Source: Collinsella aerofaciens
Lineage (GTDB): Bacteria; Actinomycetota; Coriobacteriia; Coriobacteriales; Coriobacteriaceae
Direction: 5' to 3'
DNA length: 64,000 nt
Assembly (NCBI GenBank): GCA_021639365.1
Contig: JAJXHK010000006.1
Span: 1-64,000 of the forward strand
The notes under the pieces were generated by a model. That model was not told the origin of the DNA. It searched no databases and saw only the letters and a program-made list of their open reading frames with translations. Position numbers and translations under genes: made by a program. Of the stretch, positions 51,188 to 59,994 are shown in pieces (positions within the stretch are counted from its first letter, which is position 1; each line of letters begins with the position of its first letter).

Positions 51188-51293
51188 CATCCTCCGTTCA
51201 CGGCCCGCTCATTGATAGGAGTCGAAAACCAAGCATCGTCCATGTCCGTATAGGTAAAGCCATTTCAAGCGACAGAAATCAGAGGAGAGGACC

Positions 51294-51773
51294 ATGGTTC
51301 CATTCAATTCGATCATGCACATTTCGTTTTTCACCGATCAGCTGGATGAAATGATCGATTTTTATCAGAACAAGCTGGGCATGAAACCCAAAATCGTTAC
51401 TCGAGCCAAAGCATACAAGGACAGCGATGATGCCTCGATGGCCAAGCTCGCTGAACTGGATCCCGAACGCATCATGATCGTGTACTTGGAAGCGGCGCCC
51501 GGCCAGTTCATCGAGCTCTTCCCGAGCTTCCCCGGGCAGCAGCCGCACGCTGCATGGAATGAGCAGTTGGGTTATTCCCACTTCGCCTTGCTCGTCGATG
51601 ATATCTACGAAGCCCACGATGCGCTCACGGCCGCCGGCATCGAGATCGATTCCGAGGTCCACAAAGGCCCCAGCGAAACCTTCCAGTTCTGGATCCACGA
51701 TCCCGATGGCAATAAATGCGAACTCATGCAGTATACCGACCGCTCCTATCAAGTCGTCGGCAACATCATGTAA
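51294..51773 (+). CDS. VOC superfamily (glyoxalase-like) protein
   Basis: A 159-residue vicinal-oxygen-chelate protein: MHISFFTDQLDEMIDFYQNK, LGYSHFALLVDDIYEAHDAL and FWIHDPDGNKCELMQYT. The positions His (HISF), Glu (IELF) and Glu (CELM) could bind a divalent metal. VOC enzymes carry out isomerisations, lyase or dioxygenase reactions; the substrate here is unknown. It lies between the ROK gene and the Gfo/Idh/MocA gene with short spacing, 12 bp from the latter, so it belongs to the same operon and probably acts on the same glucoside-derived intermediate. Confidence 0.85.
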   Translation: MVPFNSIMHISFFTDQLDEMIDFYQNKLGMKPKIVTRAKAYKDSDDASMAKLAELDPERIMIVYLEAAPGQFIELFPSFPGQQPHAAWNEQLGYSHFALLVDDIYEAHDALTAAGIEIDSEVHKGPSETFQFWIHDPDGNKCELMQYTDRSYQVVGNIM

Positions 51774-51785
51774 GGAGGACCGAAA

Positions 51786-52781
51786 ATGAAACTCGGTATC
51801 ATCGGTGCAGGAATGATCGTCAAGGACTTTATGACGTATCTCGATAGGATCGAGAATCTCGAGGTCCGAGGCATCCAAGACATCGAGCTCGAAGGCGCTC
51901 AAGCGCTGTGCGAGCGCTACGGCATCGGATGCGCCACGACCTCCTTCGACGAGCTTGTGGCAACGGGCATTGACACCGTCTATGTCGCGGTGCCGAATTA
52001 CCTCCACTTCGATTACTGCAAACGCGCCCTTGAGCGCGGGCTTCATGTCATTGTCGAAAAGCCCATGGCAAGCACCGAGCGCGAGACGCGCGAGCTCGCC
52101 AAGTTGGCGAAGGACCGCAATCTACTCATCTTCGAAGCGGTAACCACGTTGTACCTGGGAAACTACCGCAAGGTCCAGGAATGGCTGCCGCGCATCGGCA
52201 GCATCAAGCTCGTTCAGAGCCAGCACAATCAGTATTCGAGTCGCTACGACGCGTTCCGGGCGGGTCACGTGCTCCCGGCATTCGATCCCGCAAAGTCCGG
52301 CGGGGCGATGATGGACCTCGGCCTTTACAACCTTCATTTTGTCATGGGCCTTTTGGGCGAGCCGAACGATGTCCGCTACACGGCGAATGTCGAACGAGGC
52401 GTGGACACAAGCGGAGTGCTGACCCTTTCCTATCCGAATTGCACCGCGCTGTGCGTGCAGGCAAAGGACAGCAAGGGGCCTAAGGGGGGAACGATCCAGG
52501 GAACGGACGGCGTCATCCGCACCGAATGGTCTCCCAACGTCGTGGGCAAGGCAACACTCGAGCTCTACGACGGCACAACCGAGGAATTCGATGACGGCAT
52601 GGCGCTTTCGCGCCTCCTTCCAGAATTCACCGCTTTCATCGACGCCATCGATAGGAACGATCGGGGATTCTGCGAAACGATGCTGGAGAAAAGCATCGCT
52701 GTGAGCCGCGTGCAGACCAAGGCCCGCCTGATGGCCGGGGTGCGCTTCCCTGCAGACGATCGCATGGAGATCCGCCCGTAA
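51786..52781 (+). CDS. Gfo/Idh/MocA family oxidoreductase
   Basis: A 331-residue enzyme with an N-terminal NAD(P) Rossmann fold (LGIIGAGMIVKDFMTYL), the EKP motif VEKPMAST and the C-terminal GFO_IDH_MocA domain with GGAMMDLGLYNLHFVMGLLG. Members oxidise or reduce hydroxyls of sugars, inositol and related compounds, including C-glucoside oxidases that make 3-keto glucosides. AAGGAGG lies before the ATG at 51786. It is in an operon with VOC and GH1 enzymes, so a role in oxidising the glucose moiety of a glucoside is plausible, but not shown. Confidence 0.88.
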   Translation: MKLGIIGAGMIVKDFMTYLDRIENLEVRGIQDIELEGAQALCERYGIGCATTSFDELVATGIDTVYVAVPNYLHFDYCKRALERGLHVIVEKPMASTERETRELAKLAKDRNLLIFEAVTTLYLGNYRKVQEWLPRIGSIKLVQSQHNQYSSRYDAFRAGHVLPAFDPAKSGGAMMDLGLYNLHFVMGLLGEPNDVRYTANVERGVDTSGVLTLSYPNCTALCVQAKDSKGPKGGTIQGTDGVIRTEWSPNVVGKATLELYDGTTEEFDDGMALSRLLPEFTAFIDAIDRNDRGFCETMLEKSIAVSRVQTKARLMAGVRFPADDRMEIRP

Positions 52782-52846
52782 ACCCGTATGGATTGAACAG
52801 CCGTACGGACCCGCGATAACGACAATCGCCCCGAAAGGAGCCTGGC

Positions 52847-54331
52847 ATGTCATTTCCCGAAGGTTTTTTATGGGGTGGCGACATCAGCGCCGCCCAGTGC
52901 GAGGGGGCTTGGAATGAAGGAGGTAAGGCCCCCATCGAAGCCGACTATCTGCTCGGAGGATCAAAGAAGAGCATGCGCTTCGCATGGTACCGCCTACCCG
53001 ACGGCGCAGAAGGTAAAACTATGCAGATGGCCGGCCAGCTTCCAGCGGGTGCGCGCTACATCTTGCAAGACGGAGCATTCTATCCCAATCACCGTTCGGT
53101 CGATTTCTACCATCGCTACCGCGAAGACATAGCCCTCTTCGCCGAGCTAGGGATCAAGGCGATCAATCTCAGCGTTTCATGGGCCCGCATCTACCCCAAC
53201 GGCGTCGCCGGAGGTGTGAACCAAAAGGGGCTCGACTACTATCGCGACCTTCTCACGCTGTGTCGGGAACACAACATAGAGCCTATCGTGACGCTCTACA
53301 AATACGACCTGCCCGTATTCTATCTGGAGGAGTGGGGCGGCTGGTCGAACCGAGCGCTCATCGATGAATACGTCACCTTTGCCACGACCTGCCTTAAAGA
53401 GTTCCGGGGGCTTGTCCATTACTGGATCACCTTCAACGAGCTCAACGTATTAAAGCTCATGGCGAAGATCAACCCGGCCGCGACAGCAGAGGACCGCCAG
53501 CGCGTTTACGAGGAGTCTCACAACCAGCTCGTCGCTTCGGCCCGGGTGGTGGCGGCAGGGCACGAGATCGACGCCGAAAACAAACTGGGCTGCATGTGCG
53601 CGGGAATGTTCGGATACACCTACACCAGCGATCCGATCGACGCCGCACTCGTGCAACGTGGAGCACAGGACGACTTCTACTATTTCGCGGACACGATCGT
53701 GCGCGGCGCATATCCGAGCTTTGCCGTGCGGACACGTGAAGCCGATGGCGCCACGCTCGATATATCGGAAGAGGACGCAGCTGTTCTTCAGGCCGGGAAG
53801 GCTGATTTTCTTCCCTTCTCGTATTACGCGACAAGCTGCCGAACGATACACGGCGAGGGCCTTGACCGCGCAAAGGGAAATCTCGTGCTCTCGTCGGTCA
53901 AGAATCCCTACCTGGAAACAAGCGCGTGGGGATGGCAGATCGATGCCGAAGGACTCAAGACCTTTCTTCACGAGCTCTACGACCGCTATCAGATTCCCCT
54001 GCTCATCGCAGAAAACGGTCTGGGTGTCGACGAATGCCCGGATGAACGGGGGCGGATTCACGACGACTACCGAATCGACTATCTCGGCAAACATCTTGTC
54101 AAGGCCGGCGAGGCCATCGACGAGGGCGTTGATCTCATCGGCTACACCATGTGGTCGCTCATCGATCTGGTATCGTTTTCTTCAGGCGAGCTGAAAAAAC
54201 GATACGGCCTCATCTATGTCGACGCCGACGACGAAGGAAACGGGACATTCGATCGTCTGCGCAAAGATAGCTTCTATTGGTATCAACGGGTGATATCGAC
54301 CAATGGGAAGGAGCTGCCGCCCAAAATCTAA
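52847..54331 (+). CDS. GH1 family 6-phospho-beta-glucosidase-like enzyme (B)
   Basis: A 494-residue GH1 enzyme, paralogue of the gene at 48743. It starts MSFPEGFLWGGDISAAQCEG, has YWITFNELNVLKLM (acid/base) and LLIAENGLGVDECP (nucleophile). It shares the extra segment near residues 45-75 (GGSKKSMRFAWYRLPDGAEG) with enzyme A. AAAGGAGCC precedes the ATG at 52847. It is the last gene of the plus-strand operon. Confidence 0.9.
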   Translation: MSFPEGFLWGGDISAAQCEGAWNEGGKAPIEADYLLGGSKKSMRFAWYRLPDGAEGKTMQMAGQLPAGARYILQDGAFYPNHRSVDFYHRYREDIALFAELGIKAINLSVSWARIYPNGVAGGVNQKGLDYYRDLLTLCREHNIEPIVTLYKYDLPVFYLEEWGGWSNRALIDEYVTFATTCLKEFRGLVHYWITFNELNVLKLMAKINPAATAEDRQRVYEESHNQLVASARVVAAGHEIDAENKLGCMCAGMFGYTYTSDPIDAALVQRGAQDDFYYFADTIVRGAYPSFAVRTREADGATLDISEEDAAVLQAGKADFLPFSYYATSCRTIHGEGLDRAKGNLVLSSVKNPYLETSAWGWQIDAEGLKTFLHELYDRYQIPLLIAENGLGVDECPDERGRIHDDYRIDYLGKHLVKAGEAIDEGVDLIGYTMWSLIDLVSFSSGELKKRYGLIYVDADDEGNGTFDRLRKDSFYWYQRVISTNGKELPPKI

Positions 54332-54527
54332 ACGATCGGCCGGCACCAACTGGGCGACGAGGCCGAGAGCGCGTCTTTACCGAAGTTGCAATCGCTCTTA
54401 TAGGAGCACGGCCCTTATAAGAGCACGGCTTCAACCGATTTCTACATAGAGCCATGCGTTTTTGTGGGAAAATAACGGTGACGAAACGACCAGAGCCATT
54501 GCGGGCTCAAGTAAGACGGGTTTTCCT

Positions 54528-56516
54528 GTGGACGCGCGCATTCAAGAACTCATCGAGATCATCGGTAAGATCGGAAGGGAAGAGGGAGTCCCCTCCGCCG
54601 ATCTCGCTTGCCGCCTCGGAGTGGGAGAACGCACGGTGCGTACCTATGTCCGCCAGGCAAATGAACTCATCGCCCCCTCGGCACGGATCGTAAAACGCCG
54701 AGGGGGCGGCTATGTCTTAGAGGTCGAAAACGTGACATCGCTTGCCGAAAAGGGGTGCGATGCTCACCAAGCGCGACTCGAAAGCGCTCCGAGAACACGC
54801 GAGGAGCGTGTCTCATATCTCGTCAACGACCTCGTTTCACGCTCCGACTGGGTGACCCTCGGCGATCTGGAAAGCACTCTTTGCGCTTCGCGCAGTGCGA
54901 TTTCGCTTGATTTAAAGGAAGTGGAACGAACTCTAGACAAGTTCGACCTAACGCTGGAAAGACGCCCCTGGCACGGCCTGCGCGTGCAGGGCGATGAGCT
55001 GAACCGCCGTCTTTGCATAGCCGCCTCGATCGCACGCACCGAACTCATCGCCGCACCCGGAACTCCTCCGACGGACGGAATAGCGAATCGTCTGATCGGC
55101 ATGGAAGGGATACACGATCAGAGGGTGCTCCTGGAAGACATCGTGGAGAGCATAGACAACCTGTTGGCGACAATCGACTACTCCATCAACGCCATCGCAT
55201 ATCAAAACCTTCTCATTCATATCATCGTCGCAGTCTTCAGAATCGCCGAAGGCCATTACGCTCCCATGGAAAGATCGGACCTGGAAGGCCTCAAGAACAC
55301 TGAGGCATTTGCAGCATCCCGAACGATCGCCGAGGGTATCCGAGATCGTATAGGCATCGAGCTTCCCGAAGAGGAAATCGCCTATATTTCCATCCATCTT
55401 GCGGGAAAACGCGCCTACTACGAAAACCCGCGGGGGAAATCAACGATCTCTGACGAGATCTGGGATCTTACCGAAAGGATGGTCTACGCCATCTGGGAAA
55501 CTTTTCGCTTTGATTTTCGCGGCGATCTCGAGCTCCGCATGAATCTCGCTCGTCATATCGAGCCGCTTTCGATTCGGCTCCAGCACCACATGGAGCTCAA
55601 AAACCCGCTGCTCGGCGAAATAAAAACGCGATACCCCCTCGGTTGGTCGATGGCAACGGAAGCGGGTGCCGTACTGGCGCACCATTTCGGCACGCAGCTC
55701 TCTGAAGATGAAACGGGCTATCTCGCGCTTGCATTCGCCTTGGCAATCGAACGAGAGCACGAAGACGCTCCCAAAAAGAACCTTCTTGTGGTATGTGCAT
55801 CCGGAACGGGTAGCGCGCGCCTGCTGGAACATAGATGTGCTCGCGAGTTTGGGGACATCATCAATGAAATCAGAACGTGCGACATCTTGCACATTTCGAG
55901 CGTCGATTTCAGCGATATCGACTATGTCTTCACTACCGTCCCCCTTGACCGAGCACTTCCCGTGCCCGTTCGCGAGATATCGCTATTCCTCGAAAAGTCC
56001 GAGGTGGAAAATCTGCGCAATACCCTCGAAACGGAGACGGAACCGGAAGATGCCTTGCGCTGCCTGGATCGATCTCTGTTTTTCCCTCATCTCCCCTGCT
56101 CGAGTAAAGATGAGGCACTCGATTATCTCTGCATGCAGCTTCGTACCTCAAATGCGCTACCGCGGGATTTCGAAGAACTTGTCCGCAAAAGAGAAGCTGC
56201 CGCCCCGACCTGCTTTGGCAACGGCGTGGCACTCCCCCACCCCCTTGAAGCTGTGAGCGATAGGACGGAAATAGCGATAGGCCTGCTTGATAATCCTGTT
56301 GCATGGGATCCGCAGGGGACACCGGTCCAGGCGGTTTTACTCATCTCGCCCGCACGATCCGCCGATAAGGAAACCCAAGGTCTTTTCAGGCTGCTGGCCG
56401 ACTATCTGATAGATACTCAAGCGATCGGCCGTTTACTTGCTGACCGAACCTGGGACTCGTTATTCCAAGGCCTCCTCGACACACAAAAAACGAAGCGTTC
56501 CAAAAAACCGAGATAA
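54528..56516 (+). CDS. PRD-containing transcriptional regulator with PTS EIIB- and EIIA-like domains (1)
   Basis: A 662-residue LicR/MtlR-type activator. Order: helix-turn-helix (SADLACRLGVGERTVRTYVR), a second winged helix (VTLGDLESTLCASRSAIS), PRD1 (about 185-290, His in HIIVAVFRIAEGHY and YISIHLAGKR), PRD2 (RMNLARHIEPLSIRLQHHM), an EIIB-like domain with the Cys (LLVVCASGTGSA), and a fructose-type EIIA domain with His (GNGVALPHPLEAV). Phosphorylation by PTS proteins sets its activity. GTG at 54528 is chosen because the DNA-binding domain starts there; TTG at 54462 is possible. It probably controls the glucoside genes on both sides. Confidence 0.87.
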   Translation: MDARIQELIEIIGKIGREEGVPSADLACRLGVGERTVRTYVRQANELIAPSARIVKRRGGGYVLEVENVTSLAEKGCDAHQARLESAPRTREERVSYLVNDLVSRSDWVTLGDLESTLCASRSAISLDLKEVERTLDKFDLTLERRPWHGLRVQGDELNRRLCIAASIARTELIAAPGTPPTDGIANRLIGMEGIHDQRVLLEDIVESIDNLLATIDYSINAIAYQNLLIHIIVAVFRIAEGHYAPMERSDLEGLKNTEAFAASRTIAEGIRDRIGIELPEEEIAYISIHLAGKRAYYENPRGKSTISDEIWDLTERMVYAIWETFRFDFRGDLELRMNLARHIEPLSIRLQHHMELKNPLLGEIKTRYPLGWSMATEAGAVLAHHFGTQLSEDETGYLALAFALAIEREHEDAPKKNLLVVCASGTGSARLLEHRCAREFGDIINEIRTCDILHISSVDFSDIDYVFTTVPLDRALPVPVREISLFLEKSEVENLRNTLETETEPEDALRCLDRSLFFPHLPCSSKDEALDYLCMQLRTSNALPRDFEELVRKREAAAPTCFGNGVALPHPLEAVSDRTEIAIGLLDNPVAWDPQGTPVQAVLLISPARSADKETQGLFRLLADYLIDTQAIGRLLADRTWDSLFQGLLDTQKTKRSKKPR

Positions 56517-56519
56517 AGC

Positions 56520-56553
56520 GGGCGGGGTTTCGCCCATTGTCGAAACCCCGCCC
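56520..56553. terminator. Hairpin between convergent PRD and GH1 genes
   Basis: 13-bp perfect stem GGGCGGGGTTTCG (56520-56532) with 56541-56553; no long T-run on either side. Confidence 0.6.
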
Positions 56554-56585
56554 AAGCGCGATCGGATCATTCGAATCGTACGCCG

Positions 56586-58019
56586 TTAGAGCTCGGCTCC
56601 ATTGGTCTCGATCACATGCTTATACCACCAGAAAGAGTCCTTGCGGTAGCGCTTCATCTCCGATTTGGACGCTTTCTCGTCGTCCTCATCGCGGTCCACG
56701 TAGATAAAGCCGTAACGCTTGGAGATGCCCTCGCGCGTGCTCACCAGATCCATGACGCTCCAGGTGCACAGACCGATGATGTCGGCACCTTCCTCGATAC
56801 CGATTTCGAGCTGGCGGAAAACATCATGCAGGAACTCGATGCGATATTGATCGTGCACGGTCCCGTCTTCAAGCACCTCATGGCGGGCGGTGCCGCACTC
56901 GGTCACCATGAGCGGCAGGTGATAGCGGGCGGTCAGTCGACGAGCGGTAACACGCAGACACCACGGATCGTATAGGCTGCCGTCCGAGGGATTGGGCACG
57001 AAGTGCTCGTTCAGGCTCGTCTCACCGATACCGGGCTTCTGAGCAAGCGCCAACAAATAGGAAAGCTGACGATTGTCCTGACCGGCAAGGTCTTCGAGGT
57101 CAATGCAGTCATCCCATCCGAGCGCTCGCACGGTATCGTTGCCATAGCAGTTGAACGCAATGAAATCGGGGTGCGCTTCGGCCAGCGCCTCCATGTCACC
57201 GGGAAGCACGTTCATCTTCACGCCCTGATGATCGAGCCAACGAATCACGCTCTTGGGGTAGGTGCCGAACACGAACGGATCAAGGTACATGTTATTGCGC
57301 AGATCATCCATGTTGAGCGCGGCGATGTAATCCTCGGGTGCACTCGTGAGAGGATAACTCGTCGTGATATTGGGAACGGGACCCACCTTGGCTCCCGGGC
57401 AGAGCTCATGGCAGAGCTTCATCGCCTGAGCCTGCATCACCATCATACGATGGGCGATATCATACAGCTCTTGCGGCCCGTGCAGGGAGCGGTCTCCCGT
57501 CATGTCGATAGCACCGTAGAACGTGGTGGCATTGTATTCGTTGTAGGTAAGCCAATAGGGAACTTCGTCGGGACCGAAGTTCTCAAACAGAACGCGAGCG
57601 TAATTGAGATATGCCTCGCACATGGCCGGATTGCGCCAATCCCCGTACTTCTGTTTGAGTTCAAGCGGAATGTCGTAATGAACCAAGGTCATAACAGGCT
57701 TGATACCGTGTTTCTTGCACTCGGCGAATACACGATGATAGAAATCGATGCCTGCCTGGTTGACTTCGCCCTCACCGGAGGGCAGGATGCGCGACCAGCT
57801 GATGGAGCTACGGAAAGCCTTCAGGCCCATCTCGCCCATAAGGGCAATATCCTCAGCGTAATGATGGTAAAAATCACTCGTTACGCGGAAACCGCAGTTG
57901 CCGGGGTTAACGGGACGAACATCCCAGATGGAGAGCCCTTTTCCGTCCGCATCGTACGCTCCCTCGCATTGAGGGGCGGACGCGCTTGAACCCCACAGAA
58001 AGCCGTCGGGAAATGACAT
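56586..58019 (-). CDS. GH1 family glycosidase (C)
   Basis: A 477-residue GH1 enzyme without the extra segment of A and B. It starts MSFPDGFLWGSSASAPQCEG and has YWLTYNEYNATTFY (acid/base Glu). The nucleophile strand reads LPLMVTECGTARH: the usual E-N-G is E-C-G, so the Glu is kept but the next Asn is replaced. It follows the EIIBC gene on the same strand, so it should act on the same imported sugar phosphate. Catalytic competence should be intact, but the substrate may differ from A and B. Confidence 0.88.
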   Translation of the reverse strand: MSFPDGFLWGSSASAPQCEGAYDADGKGLSIWDVRPVNPGNCGFRVTSDFYHHYAEDIALMGEMGLKAFRSSISWSRILPSGEGEVNQAGIDFYHRVFAECKKHGIKPVMTLVHYDIPLELKQKYGDWRNPAMCEAYLNYARVLFENFGPDEVPYWLTYNEYNATTFYGAIDMTGDRSLHGPQELYDIAHRMMVMQAQAMKLCHELCPGAKVGPVPNITTSYPLTSAPEDYIAALNMDDLRNNMYLDPFVFGTYPKSVIRWLDHQGVKMNVLPGDMEALAEAHPDFIAFNCYGNDTVRALGWDDCIDLEDLAGQDNRQLSYLLALAQKPGIGETSLNEHFVPNPSDGSLYDPWCLRVTARRLTARYHLPLMVTECGTARHEVLEDGTVHDQYRIEFLHDVFRQLEIGIEEGADIIGLCTWSVMDLVSTREGISKRYGFIYVDRDEDDEKASKSEMKRYRKDSFWWYKHVIETNGAEL

Positions 58020-58150
58020 GATTCTTCCTTCCTATCGGTGTTTTATCCTTTTTAGTCTTCCATCAAAGCAAAGGGCACGCCCCTTGCAATTGAGAGGGCC
58101 GGCCTATGTCGGCACCCGAGCCCCGAAAAGGAGCCGGGTGCCGCACGGGA

Positions 58151-59857
58151 TCAAGCCTGAACCGTCTTCTCTTCGGAACGATCGGCTTCCTCAGCCAGGC
58201 ACTGCTTGTCGTACATTCTTACGAAGGGGGCATACATCAGATAACCGACCACAAAGCTGACTACGGGGATAAGCAGGTTCTGCCAAGCGAGAGAGCCGAG
58301 GAAATCTCCCAACCCGACAGGCAGCACGCTCATGATCATGATATGCGGCGGGACGAAGAAGCCGACGGAGTAGCCGAACCAGACGATCAGCGCCGACACG
58401 ACACCGTTAAGGACAAATGGGATATCGAGAATGGGGTTGCAGACGATCGGGGTGCCGAATACGATGGGCTCCATGATATTGAATGCGGCGGGAATCACAG
58501 AAGCCTTGCCCACCGCCTTGAGCTTTTCGGACTTGGCACGCATAAAACGAATCGCCAGGGGCAGGCAATTGCCGGCACCGCCGCAGCAAGCGAACACGGC
58601 GAACAGGAAGGTGGTCGAAAAGACGGTAGGTTGCCCGGCGGCGTAAAGTTCGGCATTCAGCGACATCGCCTGCATCATGGGAGCCATGAGGGCGATATAG
58701 GCGATACCGTTGCCGTGCATGCCGAAACACCACATGATCTGGCCGAACAGAGCAAGAACGATGATGCCAGGTCCGCTGGTAAGGGCGGAGAGGGGCAGAC
58801 CGAGCAAGCCCATGACCAAAGAGGGCAACGATGCGCCCACGAAGGTTTCGCACACAAAGCTCAATCCGCGCCACAGGATAACGTTGAAAAAGAGCGGGAT
58901 CAGAGCTGTGAAGGAATCCGACAGGAACGGAGGAATGGAGTCGGGCATCTTAATGGAAACGTTTTTGTCCTGGCAAAGCTTGATGATCCTGACGGAGATG
59001 ATAGGCAAGATCAGGGCAGTGAAAAGACCGGTACCTCCCAACATAGACGTATCCATGGCGGTCATGGTGGTGCCGTCCGCCAATGCGACCTCCTTAAAAG
59101 GAGCTGACACCATAAGAAAAAGCACGAGCGTGACGATACCGTTAGCAAGCTCGCCCCTCATGCCGAGATTCTTGGTATAGATATAACCGACAGCAAAAGC
59201 GACCGCTACGCTCATGAGGCCCATGGTCATGTTATAGGGAATCATGAGCTGCTGATAAATGGTCGAATCGGTAGTGAGGACGCCGACGGTGTGCAGAACA
59301 GAAGCCACGATGGTGAAGATGGCACCCACCATGGTGAGCGATATGGTGCACATCATGCCGGAAGTGACCGATTGGATAACTTTGTTGGAGCGCGTCGAAG
59401 CGCCAAAGTCCTGCAGCATCTTCATAGGAGCGGAATCGAAAAACCTCTCGAAGATGGTCTTGTTTGCAGGCTCTTCAGGCAAGGCGCTCTCCGACGCCTC
59501 CGCAACGTGATCTGAAGCCGCGGTCACAGTCGGGAAAATCGGTGCATCTGTGTTTTCTTTTGCTTCGGCCATGATGCGGTCGATCTGTTCGAACACGTTC
59601 TTGCAGTTTGCGGAACCATAGTCATCGGGCGAGATGACATCGCAGGGCTTTCCCGCTGCTTTGATATCATCGATCCGATACCCGATCTGAGGTCCAGCGA
59701 GAACGCAATCGAATTCGTCGACGATATCGAGAAAGCCGTTGAACCCATGGGCTTCCACTTCGAAGTTTTCGATACCGTTCTCCGCCGCATAGTTGGAGAG
59801 CTTCCTCATGAGAATGCTGGTCGAAATGCCGCCACTGCACACAAGCAAGAGCTTCAT
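58151..59857 (-). CDS. PTS lactose/cellobiose-type EIIBC component
   Basis: A 568-residue membrane transporter. Residues 1-100 are the EIIB domain with the phosphorylated Cys at position 7 (LLLVCSGGISTSILM). After a linker (about 105-140) the EIIC domain has about ten membrane helices, including MWCFGMHGNGIAYIALMAP and IMEPIVFGTPIVCNPILDIP, typical of cellobiose/lactose EIIC. The start ATG at 59857 follows AGGAAGGA. It takes phosphate from the EIIA at 48367. A TGACAGCGCTTCCG sequence at 59931-59944 resembles a carbon-catabolite (cre) site and could mediate catabolite repression; that is weak evidence. Confidence 0.9.
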   Translation of the reverse strand: MKLLLVCSGGISTSILMRKLSNYAAENGIENFEVEAHGFNGFLDIVDEFDCVLAGPQIGYRIDDIKAAGKPCDVISPDDYGSANCKNVFEQIDRIMAEAKENTDAPIFPTVTAASDHVAEASESALPEEPANKTIFERFFDSAPMKMLQDFGASTRSNKVIQSVTSGMMCTISLTMVGAIFTIVASVLHTVGVLTTDSTIYQQLMIPYNMTMGLMSVAVAFAVGYIYTKNLGMRGELANGIVTLVLFLMVSAPFKEVALADGTTMTAMDTSMLGGTGLFTALILPIISVRIIKLCQDKNVSIKMPDSIPPFLSDSFTALIPLFFNVILWRGLSFVCETFVGASLPSLVMGLLGLPLSALTSGPGIIVLALFGQIMWCFGMHGNGIAYIALMAPMMQAMSLNAELYAAGQPTVFSTTFLFAVFACCGGAGNCLPLAIRFMRAKSEKLKAVGKASVIPAAFNIMEPIVFGTPIVCNPILDIPFVLNGVVSALIVWFGYSVGFFVPPHIMIMSVLPVGLGDFLGSLAWQNLLIPVVSFVVGYLMYAPFVRMYDKQCLAEEADRSEEKTVQA

Positions 59858-59994
59858 GGTATCCTTCCTTTCCGTTCGCAAGATTCGTTTGGTAACGTTA
59901 TCGTCGCTGATTCGGAACGGAAGCTCCACGTGACAGCGCTTCCGTATGCGTGGAAACGCTACTTCATGCAACTATCTGCCACGAAGCGCGGAGC

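Noticed and set aside
58106..59107. A 333-codon plus frame over the EIIBC gene.
   Set aside because: Antisense of membrane-helix codons; low-complexity Asp/Arg/His text.
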